A DNA stretch of 64,000 nucleotides from Tolypothrix sp. PCC 7910 (lineage in GTDB: Bacteria; Cyanobacteriota; Cyanobacteriia; Cyanobacteriales; Nostocaceae): the NCBI RefSeq assembly GCF_011769525.1, contig NZ_CP050440.1:1055501-1119500 (forward strand), written 5' to 3'. Shown here piece after piece: positions 36,928-47,023 of this stretch. Made by a program: the position numbers and the translations under genes. The stretch's first letter is position 1. Every line of letters begins with the position of its first letter. The notes under the pieces were generated by a model. It searched no databases and was not told the DNA's origin. It was given only the letters and a program-made list of their open reading frames with translations.

Positions 36928-39204
36928 TCAATGTGGCGATCGCTGTTTTCCATACACTACCACTGGCACCCGTTTGTAAGCAGGCGTACCGCAGCGTGTT
37001 TCTGTTCTGGCTTTAAAAATGACATTCACTTCCGGATAAAACATCAACGCTGCACCTTCGCGCACAGCACCGTAAATCACTTCTATGTTCTCTAGTTTGT
37101 CGGCATCGCCCTGTACTGTGACGAGATCATGTTGGGCTAACCCAATCTTTTGTGCATCTGTGCGATTCATCAAAATGCAGTGGCGATGGGGCATTCCCCG
37201 GTACTGATCATCAATTTTGTAAACCACTGTGTTGTGTTGGGAATAGCTGCGTCCAGTCATTAATGCCAGCACGAGACTATTTGCGCTTTCATCAATGTCA
37301 AAGTCTAATGGTTGAGGTAAAGCCAGATTCGGCAGTGGGGTAGTCAACATTTTTGCCTTACCTGACGGCGTTTTAAAATGGGGTTCGGTGACGATGCGCC
37401 CGGAGATGATAAACTCTTCTTTGGTGTCGTCAATCGTCGCGATTTTTTCATAGCCGGGAATGGTTGTGGCAATCAGTTGCCGCACGTAGCGAGTATCTTG
37501 CAGTTTGCGCCATTCGACAGGATAATCACCCAGTAGGCGATGTGCCAGTTCAGTTAAAAACTCGACTTCGGAAATTAAATCTGCATTCTTCAAGTGAGTT
37601 TTGCCTTCATCATTGAGGCGCACAAAGTTGTTACCCGATTCAACGGTGGTTTTGTGGGGGTTTTCAAATCGGTTGAGGACGGGAATAATGATTGTGTTCG
37701 TTTTCGCCAATCCGTTAAAATGCCCAATATTGGGTTTAGTAGCGAGATAGATAATAGTATCAATATTACCCAATGCTCGTTTTGCCTGTGCTGAGTCAGG
37801 ATTAGCACCATAGATATTACCACCTACACAGATGAGACTATCCACTTTGCCCGCTTGGGCTGCTTCGATGAGGTCACGAGTGTGATAACCCTTGGGTAAA
37901 TTTAGCGATCGCCCCAACAACTGCTCCAAGGCTTGCTTGATTTCTTCTTTGAGTTTCACAGTTACACCCATTGAGCCAAAGCCCTGGACGTTGGAATGTC
38001 CCCGCACAGGCATAACTCCGGCTCCCATTCTGCCAATCTGACCGCTAATTAACGCTGTATTGGCGATGCTGTAGACATTATCAACACCATTGGTATGTTG
38101 GGTAATTCCCATAGCCCAACCAAAGACCACAGCTTTTGATGTGCCGATGATGGTTGCGGCGGCTGCAATTTCTACTTTGGATACGCCGCAGGTAGTAGTG
38201 ATAGTTTCCCAAGAAAGCGATCGCACCTGTTCTAATACTGCTTCCCACCCTTGGGTGTATGCTTGCAAAAAGTCATACTGCACAAACCCCTGTTCAATTA
38301 GCGCTTTCTGAATGCCCACAAACAGCGCTACATCACTACCCGGAATCGGCTGAAGATATAATGAAGCAATGTCAGAACCAGGAATTAGAGATTTAATTGG
38401 GAATGCCGGAGAGCCAAATTTCACCAATCCAATTTCCATCACGGGATTGATCACAATCACTTTGCCACCCTTGTCCCGCAGTTTGATCAACTCATTCATC
38501 AAACGTGGATGGTTATAAGCGGAATTTGACCCTGCTAATACTACACAATCTGCCTGCTTCAAGCTTTCTAGGCTGACAATTGAGGTGTTTGTGCCAAACA
38601 TCTCCTTGAGTGCGGTTGTGGAAGGAGCATGGCACAGATCTGAGCAATCTGCCAAATTATTGGAACCTAGGGTTCGCAGCAGCAGTTGTAGTAAAAATGC
38701 CGCTTCGTTGGAGCCACGCCCGGAACTGTAGGATGCAACTCGCTCTGGTGGTTTCTTAAATGCATCTGTGGCGATCGCATAAATCTCTTCCCAAGAAATG
38801 CGCTCATAATGGTCACTACCTGAGCGTCGAATCACTGGGAAGCTCAGTCTTCCCAGGCGATCTGCTTCCATAGAGGATAGCTGTTGTAGGTCAGTAATTG
38901 TGTGGGAATCAAAGAAGTGGACTGGAACCGGAGGTTGGATTTCGGCTGAAATTGCTTCTACACTTTTCATGCAGCGTTGCAGTTTCTCACCCGCTTCATT
39001 GGTGAATCCGCCTTTTTGTCCACCAGTCCCCCAGGAGCAGGACAGGCAAGCACTTTTGTGAAACAGGGTTTTCCAAAGATGTGGCCCTTCTGGTGACAGT
39101 GTGTGCTTTGCCCAATACTCAATTACAGGCAACCCACCGCCAATTTCTGGGGTATTTTCATTGGTTTCGTGGAAGGGCGGTTGGGGCTGAGGGTTGGTAT
39201 CCAT
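36928..39204 (-). CDS. FdhF/YdeP-family molybdopterin oxidoreductase
   Basis: 758 residues of the DMSO-reductase superfamily. KSACLSCSWGTGGQKGGF near residue 50 is typical of the YdeP branch, which lacks the full N-terminal 4Fe-4S motif of formate dehydrogenase. The bis-MGD-binding core has SYSSGRGSNEAAFLLQ, SDLCHAPSTTAL, VLAGSNSAYNHPR and GWAMGITQHTNGVDN. The C-terminal pterin-contacting region has LALMTGRSYSQHNT and NRTDAQKIGL. Substrate unknown; YdeP is linked to acid resistance in E. coli and formate activity is not assured. It stands alone on the minus strand. Confidence 0.9.
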   Translation of the reverse strand: MDTNPQPQPPFHETNENTPEIGGGLPVIEYWAKHTLSPEGPHLWKTLFHKSACLSCSWGTGGQKGGFTNEAGEKLQRCMKSVEAISAEIQPPVPVHFFDSHTITDLQQLSSMEADRLGRLSFPVIRRSGSDHYERISWEEIYAIATDAFKKPPERVASYSSGRGSNEAAFLLQLLLRTLGSNNLADCSDLCHAPSTTALKEMFGTNTSIVSLESLKQADCVVLAGSNSAYNHPRLMNELIKLRDKGGKVIVINPVMEIGLVKFGSPAFPIKSLIPGSDIASLYLQPIPGSDVALFVGIQKALIEQGFVQYDFLQAYTQGWEAVLEQVRSLSWETITTTCGVSKVEIAAAATIIGTSKAVVFGWAMGITQHTNGVDNVYSIANTALISGQIGRMGAGVMPVRGHSNVQGFGSMGVTVKLKEEIKQALEQLLGRSLNLPKGYHTRDLIEAAQAGKVDSLICVGGNIYGANPDSAQAKRALGNIDTIIYLATKPNIGHFNGLAKTNTIIIPVLNRFENPHKTTVESGNNFVRLNDEGKTHLKNADLISEVEFLTELAHRLLGDYPVEWRKLQDTRYVRQLIATTIPGYEKIATIDDTKEEFIISGRIVTEPHFKTPSGKAKMLTTPLPNLALPQPLDFDIDESANSLVLALMTGRSYSQHNTVVYKIDDQYRGMPHRHCILMNRTDAQKIGLAQHDLVTVQGDADKLENIEVIYGAVREGAALMFYPEVNVIFKARTETRCGTPAYKRVPVVVYGKQRSPH

Positions 39205-39382
39205 CTGGTTGCAGCGACAAATCAGTTCATTTTGTGCAATTTAACGCAATTTACTGGACACGAGAATTCCTCATTAGGTAGATTTTTGCGTTTTATACTA
39301 GTATAGGACGGAATCTGGGCTCTTTGATTGCAGTTAGGACGTTTCCTTATAAGTAGGGCGGTGCAATTAAAAGATAACTGCC

Positions 39383-39602
39383 AAGGGCTGTCATTCTTAC
39401 AAAGTTCTGATCGGAGGAAACCTCCGCTCAGACTTTGCGCTTTGTCCTTTGTCATTGGTGAGCCACTGCGTTGGACGGGTTCCCCGGCTTGTTCGCGTAG
39501 CGTCTCCCCTTGGGAGAAGCAAGTGGCGACATTGGTAAAGGTTTCAAGGCTATTTACGTTTGGTAACATAGTTTGGTTTATTTCCACCGACTTACTTAAG
39601 CT
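39383..39602. repeat. composite interspersed repeat block
   Basis: GGCTGTCATTCTTACAAAG, GGAGGAAACCTCCGCTCAGA, a TTCGCGTAGCGTCTCC / GGGAGAAGC segment, then TTTACGTTTGGTAACATAGT and ACTTACTTAA. The first half matches 19686-19790; the last part matches 41590-41640. It fills the gap between the molybdoenzyme and aspartoacylase genes. Confidence 0.7.
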
Positions 39603-39628
39603 GTATTCAGCAGAGTATATTCCCCTAA

Positions 39629-40531
39629 TTACCAAGGCGATTCATAATTTTTTATTTCTAAATCCCTTTTTTCAGTCACACACATTGCAATCCCCTTTTC
39701 GTAATAGGCTGCTTCATTAATAAAAACTGGATAGACAATTGAGTCGCCTTCATAGGGAATTTCTTGACCATCAAATGTTAAAAAAATAGGCTCGCCAGGA
39801 TGCAGTGGTTGATAATCTCTAAATTGCAATCTTGGGTGAATCATGGCCTGAATTTCTCCCAATTCATTTCTGGGATAGTCTAGTGTCTGGATGTTATGAT
39901 AAGCTGTCAGCGTATCATTTACAGGCAGTGGCATTCTTTGATTGTAGGCTTCCAAGTAATCTAAAATTACGTGAATAATTGCTTCCGTTTCCTGGAATAA
40001 AGCGGCATCTAAAACACCTTGAGCAACCGCACCAACCTCAAGCGTACAGCCAAATTGACAAATTGAATCGAGATGAGACCTTTCTTGATTTTTAGTTGTT
40101 GAATAAAGTACTTTAACTTTGGGGCTTATCGATGTCAGGTAAGCTGCTAATTGAATATTTAATAAATTCTCATTACCTAAAATAATAGACAGTCCCATAT
40201 TAGCCGTAGAACTGTGTAAATCTATGACGAAATCTGCTGGCTGGCTACCTTTAGCGCCAAAGGTTTGATGAATTACCTTAGCTCGTTGGGCTTCATAACT
40301 AGACAAACTAGGGTTTTCTAAATCTTGGGAAAGAAAACAGCGATTGAGGTCGGTATCAGTATAGCGTTTCCCAATTGCATAGGCTTTAGGATTAGCAATC
40401 AGTGTCAGGGTTTCAAAACTTGAGCGCTGAATCAAATTAGGCGATCGCTCAAATTTTTTCACTAAATAAATTCCTGTTATTTCATTTCCGTGGGTTCCAC
40501 CGACAATCACAACACGTTTGATCTGACTCAT
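39629..40531 (-). CDS. aspartoacylase / succinylglutamate desuccinylase family
   Basis: 300 residues from ATG 40531 (MSQIKRVV); the frame extends five codons further. Zinc-dependent carboxypeptidase-like deacylase. VIVGGTHGNEITG carries the zinc His and Glu, DTDLNRCFL the substrate-binding Asn-Arg, and DLHSSTANMGLS the second zinc His. A general base Glu lies in GCTLEVGAVAQG. The full-length pattern fits N-acetylaspartate/N-acyl-amino-acid hydrolases of the AspA branch. It is divergent from a LysR gene with 141 bp between starts, which suggests control by that regulator. Confidence 0.9.
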   Translation of the reverse strand: MSQIKRVVIVGGTHGNEITGIYLVKKFERSPNLIQRSSFETLTLIANPKAYAIGKRYTDTDLNRCFLSQDLENPSLSSYEAQRAKVIHQTFGAKGSQPADFVIDLHSSTANMGLSIILGNENLLNIQLAAYLTSISPKVKVLYSTTKNQERSHLDSICQFGCTLEVGAVAQGVLDAALFQETEAIIHVILDYLEAYNQRMPLPVNDTLTAYHNIQTLDYPRNELGEIQAMIHPRLQFRDYQPLHPGEPIFLTFDGQEIPYEGDSIVYPVFINEAAYYEKGIAMCVTEKRDLEIKNYESPW

Positions 40532-40631
40532 ATTTATAGCGGTCACCCTGATAGCCTGATTTTAATTTTGCACAATAGCCCTTGTTTGTGACTATAAACG
40601 AAAGCAACTATATTGAAGATACTTTTTTAAC

Positions 40632-40662
40632 AACTAAAGTATATTTTAAAAATATAGTAGTT
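40632..40662. promoter_or_regulatory. candidate LysR operator
   Basis: An extended dyad: AACTA ... TATATTT-TAA-AAATATA ... TAGTT. It sits 10 bp before the LysR start codon in the divergent aspartoacylase/LysR gap and includes an AT-rich T-N11-A type core. Autoregulation is inferred from position. Confidence 0.5.
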
Positions 40663-40672
40663 CTGGCAAGCA

Positions 40673-41560
40673 ATGGAACTTCGACATTTGCGGTACTTTA
40701 TTGCTGTGGCTGAAGAAAAGAACTTTAGCTATGCAGCGCAGCGTTTGCATATTGCACAACCTCCCCTTAGTCAGCAGATTAGCGCATTAGAAGCGGAAAT
40801 TGGCGTAAAACTCTTTAATCGCAAAAAGCGTCCCCTGCAGCTAACATCTGCAGGACAAGTATTTTTAGCAGAAGCAAGGTTAGTTTTAACTCAAGTCGAA
40901 CATGCAATTATTCAAACACAACGCGCCAGCCGCGGTGAAATTGGAGAGTTGATAGTAGGCACAAATAGTTCTATTGCCAATAGCTTGCTTCCTGATATGC
41001 TGCGAATATTCCGCGATCGCTTTCCCAATGTCAAGCTAGTACTGCGCGAACTCACAGCCGCACAGCAAATTCAAGAACTACACAATCGTCGTCTGGATAT
41101 CGCTTTTGATCGCTTACTCAATTCCTATCAACAGAATACTGCTTTGTGTTATCTACCAATTGCGCGCGAGTCTTTGGTGATTGCATTACCAAAAACACAT
41201 CCCCTAGCTTCTCAGTCACAAATTCCTCTGCAAGACTTAGCAAATGAACCTTTTGTTTTACCTTCTACAGAATTAGTTCCTTCCTATACTGAGATTATTC
41301 ACCTGTGTCAGCAAGCAGGTTTTTTTCCCAATGTCGTTCAAGAAGCCACCTGGATGATTACAGTTCTCAGTTTAGTTGCAGGTGGGGTGGGAGTAGCACT
41401 TTTGCCCAGCAATGTCCAAAATCTTCAACGCAAAGGTGTTGTTTATAAACCTATCCAAGACGCAAATCTCACCAGAGAAATTGTAGTTCTTTGGCGGCAA
41501 GAAGATACCTCACCTGTCTTGCACGAGTTTCTCAAGGTAATTCAGGAATTGACAGATTGA
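40673..41560 (+). CDS. LysR-family transcriptional regulator
   Basis: 295 residues. The winged helix-turn-helix is MELRHLRYFIAVAEEKNFSY then AAQRLHIAQPPLSQQISALE. A linker helix follows, then a periplasmic-binding-protein-like effector domain (IGELIVGTNSS ... LVAGGVGVALLPSN). AQPPLSQQI places it near the BenM/CatM/CbbR-like group that responds to aromatic acids or small metabolites. The likely target is the divergent aspartoacylase gene. No ligand can be read from the sequence. Confidence 0.92.
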   Translation: MELRHLRYFIAVAEEKNFSYAAQRLHIAQPPLSQQISALEAEIGVKLFNRKKRPLQLTSAGQVFLAEARLVLTQVEHAIIQTQRASRGEIGELIVGTNSSIANSLLPDMLRIFRDRFPNVKLVLRELTAAQQIQELHNRRLDIAFDRLLNSYQQNTALCYLPIARESLVIALPKTHPLASQSQIPLQDLANEPFVLPSTELVPSYTEIIHLCQQAGFFPNVVQEATWMITVLSLVAGGVGVALLPSNVQNLQRKGVVYKPIQDANLTREIVVLWRQEDTSPVLHEFLKVIQELTD

Positions 41561-41637
41561 CGCGCTTTGTCATTGGTAAGGATTTCCAGCCTGTTTACGT
41601 TTTTCAACATAGTTTGGTTTATTTCTACTGAACTTAC

Positions 41638-41765
41638 TTAACCTGAGTTTGGGATAACCTGAAACCCTCATTAAGCCGTTGCTTGATTCTGGGATATGTC
41701 AACGTGCTTGCGTTGTTTCAGGTATTTAAGCTTGAATAAACCTCCTGAACCCGAACTGACGTTAC
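41638..41765. repeat. MITE-like element with terminal inverted repeats
   Basis: Left end TTAACCTGAGTTTGGG (41638-41653) is an imperfect inverted match to right end CCCGAACTGACGTTAC (41750-41765), about 12 of 15 positions. The inside (about 95 bp) has no frame. It fills most of the gap between the LysR and adhesin genes. Confidence 0.45.
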
Positions 41766-41775
41766 TTACAAATTT

Positions 41776-44700
41776 TTATCTTTTAGCAGCGCAGCTAGAA
41801 TAATTTAGCCAGGAAGCAGAAGATTTAGGTGTATGAGATATGAGTGTAACTTCGCCATTATCGTTGAATACCCAACCAGTTGCAGGCATAATTAATACCG
41901 ACTTTGGTTTGACTGGGTTTACTGTAGCCTGAGTTGTATTTCCCGGCTCTGTTGTACTATTTCTCAGTCGGATATCTTGCCAGACAGTATCACTACTGAG
42001 CAATTCGTCAGGTTTAGGAGGTAAACCGCCATGTCCTATATCAGTAAATGCACTAGCTACTTTTCCATTGACAGCACCACAGCTTTGAGCAATTTGCTGG
42101 GAAGGATCAGAAGCATTTGTGGGTAAGGAAACGATTCCTTTGCTGGGGTCAATATCTGGGGAACTGATGCTGACTATACCGTTTAACTGCGGGTTGGTTT
42201 GAGAAATGGCTGTAATATCGTTGCTGGCTAAAAATTGCGGGTTCAGTTTTTCTGGGTCGGTTGTACCTAATTTTTGCTCAAGTTCTTGTCGGGTGAGGGT
42301 GGCTAATCCAATTACGCCTTTAGCGTTGATTTCGATAGTACCGCCGCTACCGGAAAAAGCGTTGGCAGCGATATCATTATTTTCCGAAGCTGGAGAGATG
42401 ATAAAGCCTTGGTTAGGATCTAGATTAATTGCGATCGCACCTCCGTCACCACCCGCACCCTGTCTCCCTGCGGTAGTAGATACAACACTCTGGCGGCGAA
42501 ACAGCAGCAAATCTTGCAAGTTGAGGTTTATACTACCGCCTTGACCGCTATTTGTATCGGCTGTAATTGCGGCTTGATTATCCAGAGTCAATCGGTTAGC
42601 TGTAATGCTAATATTCCCAGCCACACCCGTACCCTGGCTATCTACAGAAATTCTCGCAGTATCTTGAATAGTCACTTGCTGCGGGTCAATGTTGATTGTA
42701 CCGCCGTTGCCAGTAGAGTTTGCTTCTGTATTGGCGAACAGTCCACTATATTGATTAATGGGGCCAAGTATTCGCCTAATTTCACCCTCAGTTTGCGGTA
42801 AAACGAAATTATAAGCATATTGAAATTGACTGAGTTGCTGTTGCAGTTCATTTAGTTTTTGAGCAAAAACAGGGTCTTGAACCGCAAGGATAATTTCATC
42901 AAAGTTATTTAAGTCATCAATTAAGTTACTAATTGGTTGCAGTAATATCCTAAGTTCTGGGTTATTGGCAATTAGTGAAAAATCGTAGCTATTTTTAAAT
43001 TCTGCAATTCGTTGTTTCAGTTCATTGAATAGTTGAGCATAATTTTGGTTAGCTAGTAAGGCAGTCAAATTATTAATTAAGTTATTAATAGGGTCAAATG
43101 TCCGTTGACTTCCTGGGTCATTTTCAAAAGTAAGGGCATCGTAAATAGATTTCAAAATATCAATTCTTGTTTTCAGTGCATTAAGTCGTTGTTCGTATTC
43201 ATAATTTTGCCCAGCAATTGTAATATTATTAGTCGCATTAATTTTAACGTTACCTGCTTGTCCACTTCTATAAGCATTAGTGACAATTTGACCGCCGCTT
43301 GTAAGTTGAAGATTATTCACATTAATATTGATATTGCCACCATTACCGCTACTTTTAGAAGGAGCGCTTAAAACTCCACTATCACTAATATTTAATGTTC
43401 CAGTTTTGATAGTAATATTGCCACCAGAGCCAGCATCATTTTTCTCGCTCTCAGTATTCACAGATAAACCACTAGAAAATTTAATCGCAGGTGCTGAGCC
43501 GGATATAGTAACAGAAGCAGCGGCTTGGTTTTCATCGTTGAGAGGATTAATAATAATATTGCCACCATTGCCACTAGCAAATGTTTCGGCATTAATTCTT
43601 GCTCCTTCTGTAAGAGCTAGAGATTGCGTTTTAATATTGATATTACCAGCATTACCGCTACCAAAAGTTTGAGCATCTATTCTGGATGTATCGCTTAAAG
43701 AGAATGATTGAGCGGTGATATTAAGATTACCTGCGTTACCACTACCAAACGTTGTAGCTTGAATTATAGATTCTTTACTGAAAGCAAGTTCCTGAGCTTT
43801 AATATTAATATTACCTGCATTTCCCCGCAGATACGTTCTCGCATTTAAAATAGAGTTGTCGGTAAAACTTACTGTTTTATCTGCTGTAATATTAACGTTG
43901 CCGCTATCTCCCACACCCAAACTACTAGCATTGAGAAAAGAACTGTTTGTTAAATATAAAGCAGAAGCAGTAATATTAATATCTCCGCCACCTCCGCCTG
44001 ATTGCTCAGATAAATTTTGGATATTTACTGTCAGCTTGTTGCTACCAGTATTGATACTACTTTGTGATAATGAGACTGTTCCAGCAGTTGAGTTAACAGC
44101 TATACTCCCGGCTTTGCCATTGCCGAGAGTATTAGTAAAGAGAGAACTGTTATTTAATAAAGATACTGAGCCAGCTACAATATTAATATCTCCACCCTTG
44201 GCTGAACTATTAGTTAAAGTTTCGAGATTACTGTTATCTAGTAATAAATTTCCCAAAGATTTAACTATAACATTGCCGACTTCGTTACTATCATCAAAAT
44301 TACTATTATTGATGCGAGAATTTGTAATACTGACTGTTTGCGGTGAAAAATCTGCATATTCTGAAGCACCAATCAATATTTTACCGAGGTTACCTGTAGT
44401 TGCAATTTTGCTATTCTCAATTTTGACTTCCCCTCTAGCACTAATAGCAATATCTCCTGCATAGCCAGAGCCAAAATTGTTATTATTTAAATTAGAATTA
44501 TTTAAGTATACAGAACCGCTGGTAGAGTTGATGGTAATGATACTATAATCATCATTATTAGAATTACTATCAACTTTGATATTACCTACATTAATATCAC
44601 CAGAGGAGGTAATAGCTATATCTCCACCCAAACCTAGTAAATTATTATAAATAATATCTGTTACTTTGATAGTATTTTGAGCTTCTAGGGTTAAATTTCT

Positions 44701-45351
44701 GCCTACTTGTAATTGACCTTGTAAGTCAAGATTACCAGCTATCAGAGTCAAATCTTGCCCAACTTCTAAGTTTCCAGTATTATTAATAGTTGCAGATAAA
44801 TTCGCGCCAAATTGTACCCCTGGACGCAAGCTAACTGTTAGCAGTGGCGCAGCTTCGGGATTGGTAGCACTGAACTTTAAGCCATTTTCAAATACAAAAC
44901 TATTGGCTGTTGTCGCCAAAAATGAACCTGCAATATCTAAGCGCACATTTGACCCAAAAATGATACCATTGGGATTGAGAAAAAATAGATTTGCTTGACC
45001 ATCTACACCCAAAGTCCCAAGAATATTTGAAGGTTCATTACCTGTAATTCGAGTGAAGATATTTTCAATACCTGTAGGATTAGCAAAGTAGACTCGTTGT
45101 CCATCACTAACATTAAATTTTAAGAAACTCTGGAATAGGTTTGTACCTCTGCTAGCACCACCTTCAATTAAGTTTGTAGGTAATCCTTGAATCGTAGCAT
45201 TTGGTGTAACTATGGAACTTTCTGCACCTAATGAGCTATCTGGTATAATTTGAGCGCTGGCAAAATCCTTCAATCCAGTAGTAAAACTAGTTATTACCAA
45301 TAAAATTACTAACCTCAATTGCCATAATTGCTGACGAGTACATAAAATCAT
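41776..45351 (-). CDS. filamentous-haemagglutinin-type exoprotein (two-partner secretion)
   Basis: About 1191 residues from the ATG at 45351 (frame begins at 45381). A signal peptide (LRLVILLVITSFTTGLKDFASAQ) leads to a TPS domain with LFQSFLKFNV, VYFANPTGI and FFLNPNGIIFG, the signal for export through a TpsB partner, which is not in this window. The rest is a right-handed beta-helix made of ~20-residue turns of the GNIxIxA type (SGNAGNINIKTQSLALT and so on). A block near residues 715-875 is quite different: charged, Leu/Gln-rich and helical, with three related segments (LKxRIxxxKxxYDxxL...IxNLIxxL). The C-terminal part ends with a conserved LMPATGWVF region and a Cys pair. Confidence 0.88.
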   Translation of the reverse strand: MILCTRQQLWQLRLVILLVITSFTTGLKDFASAQIIPDSSLGAESSIVTPNATIQGLPTNLIEGGASRGTNLFQSFLKFNVSDGQRVYFANPTGIENIFTRITGNEPSNILGTLGVDGQANLFFLNPNGIIFGSNVRLDIAGSFLATTANSFVFENGLKFSATNPEAAPLLTVSLRPGVQFGANLSATINNTGNLEVGQDLTLIAGNLDLQGQLQVGRNLTLEAQNTIKVTDIIYNNLLGLGGDIAITSSGDINVGNIKVDSNSNNDDYSIITINSTSGSVYLNNSNLNNNNFGSGYAGDIAISARGEVKIENSKIATTGNLGKILIGASEYADFSPQTVSITNSRINNSNFDDSNEVGNVIVKSLGNLLLDNSNLETLTNSSAKGGDINIVAGSVSLLNNSSLFTNTLGNGKAGSIAVNSTAGTVSLSQSSINTGSNKLTVNIQNLSEQSGGGGGDINITASALYLTNSSFLNASSLGVGDSGNVNITADKTVSFTDNSILNARTYLRGNAGNINIKAQELAFSKESIIQATTFGSGNAGNLNITAQSFSLSDTSRIDAQTFGSGNAGNINIKTQSLALTEGARINAETFASGNGGNIIINPLNDENQAAASVTISGSAPAIKFSSGLSVNTESEKNDAGSGGNITIKTGTLNISDSGVLSAPSKSSGNGGNININVNNLQLTSGGQIVTNAYRSGQAGNVKINATNNITIAGQNYEYEQRLNALKTRIDILKSIYDALTFENDPGSQRTFDPINNLINNLTALLANQNYAQLFNELKQRIAEFKNSYDFSLIANNPELRILLQPISNLIDDLNNFDEIILAVQDPVFAQKLNELQQQLSQFQYAYNFVLPQTEGEIRRILGPINQYSGLFANTEANSTGNGGTINIDPQQVTIQDTARISVDSQGTGVAGNISITANRLTLDNQAAITADTNSGQGGSINLNLQDLLLFRRQSVVSTTAGRQGAGGDGGAIAINLDPNQGFIISPASENNDIAANAFSGSGGTIEINAKGVIGLATLTRQELEQKLGTTDPEKLNPQFLASNDITAISQTNPQLNGIVSISSPDIDPSKGIVSLPTNASDPSQQIAQSCGAVNGKVASAFTDIGHGGLPPKPDELLSSDTVWQDIRLRNSTTEPGNTTQATVNPVKPKSVLIMPATGWVFNDNGEVTLISHTPKSSASWLNYSSCAAKR

Positions 45352-45506
45352 GTCAGTATTGCCCCAAAAGCCTTTGTGCAACTTATACCAATTAAAAAAA
45401 AGAATGCGATAGATGGGTAGGTTCAGTAAATCGCAAAGTTTTGCTTAACGGCGATCGCTAATTCCCGTCTACGTATAATCTAGCTTTAAATTATACTATA
45501 GCAATC

Positions 45507-45785
45507 CTAAATGAGTTGTGACAAAAATGAACAATACATAAATATTTTCGGAAAATTAGAACCTTGATAATTGGTAACGAGTTCAAATAATCTTTTGACT
45601 TGGTTCAATGATTTGCATAAGTAGTAAAATTCTCTGATAAAGTTTTTAGCGTACAACCAAATATCCTCTATAGGATTTTATGTTGGTTCATTAGATGCAA
45701 ATCTTATGCAAGTAACTTTCCACTCATCTTCACTGAACCATTGATGATTGGTGGACTGTTTAATCAACCAGAAGTGGCTTTTTTA
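45507..45785 (-). pseudogene. IS630-family transposase remnant
   Basis: The minus-strand translation gives RFASNEPT-stop-NPIEDIWLYAKNFIREFYYL, then CKSLNQVKRLFELVTN and a tail ending SQLI-stop at 45507. NP(I/V)E--W---K is the last DDE-motif segment of IS630/Tc1-like transposases. Internal stops and a frameshift upstream (WFSEDEWKVTCI in a neighbouring frame) show it is dead. The terminal TATAGCAATCCTAAA also occurs beside the IS1 remnant near 1540. Confidence 0.75.
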
Positions 45786-46036
45786 TAATTAAACATTCGC
45801 AGCTATTAAATAAATTTGATAAATACGCACCAATGGTAGAACTTGTGTCTCAAGGCGAAGGCATATTATTCCACATTTAGACGGTTAATAATTGCGAAGA
45901 ATGTATAATTAATAATTATTCACACTTTTCTATGAAGCAAGCATAATTCTATATTCAAATAGATTGAACTCATCGACGCATCTCACCCAAACTCTGAAAA
46001 CCCACTGATTCTGTTGAGATGCGTTGCTAAATAAGC

Positions 46037-46930
46037 CTAGCTTTTAGGTTTTAGTTTTGGCTTTTCTATGACTGTGGCTGGACTTGTTTCTATGGGGTCA
46101 AGTTTTTTGGGAACAACTTTCGGCTGATTAGTTCCCTTCATCTGTTCGTTAGCGGTTCTTTGGCGCTTAAAAGCTAACTTGTTCTTCAGTACCTCTGCCT
46201 TATCTTTTTTACCTGCCTTCAAATACTTTGGCGGTTCATCCTGTGGCATACCTAAAAGAGAATCAAACCCAAACATATCTTTACCAGGGATAAACCTAGC
46301 TTTGATACTGACAAACATTGCCTTTCCTTGCTGCTCTTTTTCCAACTTTGGGTTAAACCTAAAAGGCTTTACAGGTGAATCTTTCCACATCAAGGGAATA
46401 TGAGCAGCTTTCATAAAATTGACCTTACTGCTTAACTGAGCTTGTTTGATGTACTCCAAGCGTTGATCACTAAAATTCCTCATTATCGTGATGCATGGTG
46501 TTCTACAAACTGGGATGAATTGCCATAAACCCGAAAGCTTAAATTCCAGGTCGTCTAATTCCTGTGAGATTGAATTTTCTACATTATCGTTCTCGAAGGC
46601 AACCAGTTGGAATGCTATCTTATGTTGCTGCTCTCTGCCTGGATAATGTGTAATTTTGGGGTAAACAATCAATTTCTGTTTACTAATACCTGTAGATTCT
46701 ATCTGTTTCCGCAGCCCATGAAAAGATGCTAATTTGCTCCATGATGAGCCATGAGGAAAGAGGTTGTACTTGTACTGCCCTATGGTGATGTTTGCAATGT
46801 ATTTATCTCTGTCCTCATCTTTGATAAAAGCAACATCCCCTGTAATTACGCCAATTGCTTGAAATATCCCAGATTGCGTTTGTTCTTCGGTCTGTGCGGC
46901 CTGTTCTATTTCTGTTTGTTCGTTGGTCAT
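46037..46930 (-). CDS. unknown protein, possibly plasmid- or replicon-related
   Basis: 297 residues from ATG 46930 (MTNEQTE); the frame extends 14 codons upstream without a good ribosome site. An N-terminal acidic Gln/Glu-rich tail precedes a folded part starting FQAIGVITGDVAFIKDEDRDKYIANITIG, with YKYNLFPHG and KLIVYPKITHYPG, suggesting an OB-like beta barrel. The C-terminus is Lys/Pro-rich and disordered. No family recognised. It stands alone, with an IS630 remnant upstream in coordinates and a decayed frame beyond its start, which hints at a formerly mobile neighbourhood. Confidence 0.7.
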   Translation of the reverse strand: MTNEQTEIEQAAQTEEQTQSGIFQAIGVITGDVAFIKDEDRDKYIANITIGQYKYNLFPHGSSWSKLASFHGLRKQIESTGISKQKLIVYPKITHYPGREQQHKIAFQLVAFENDNVENSISQELDDLEFKLSGLWQFIPVCRTPCITIMRNFSDQRLEYIKQAQLSSKVNFMKAAHIPLMWKDSPVKPFRFNPKLEKEQQGKAMFVSIKARFIPGKDMFGFDSLLGMPQDEPPKYLKAGKKDKAEVLKNKLAFKRQRTANEQMKGTNQPKVVPKKLDPIETSPATVIEKPKLKPKS

Positions 46931-47023
46931 TTTGATAAAATCCCTAATTTTGCTACTGAAAAAGCTATGCAATCAATACATAGCTTTATTTTAAGCCTGA
47001 CAACTCTGTTACTGATTTAATCA

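Noticed and set aside
39505-39520. A further TCTCCCC half-site, in GCGTCTCCCCTTGGGAGAAG
   Set aside because: It belongs to a common GTAGCGTCTCC/GGGAGAAGC palindrome and has no second half-site 11 bp away.
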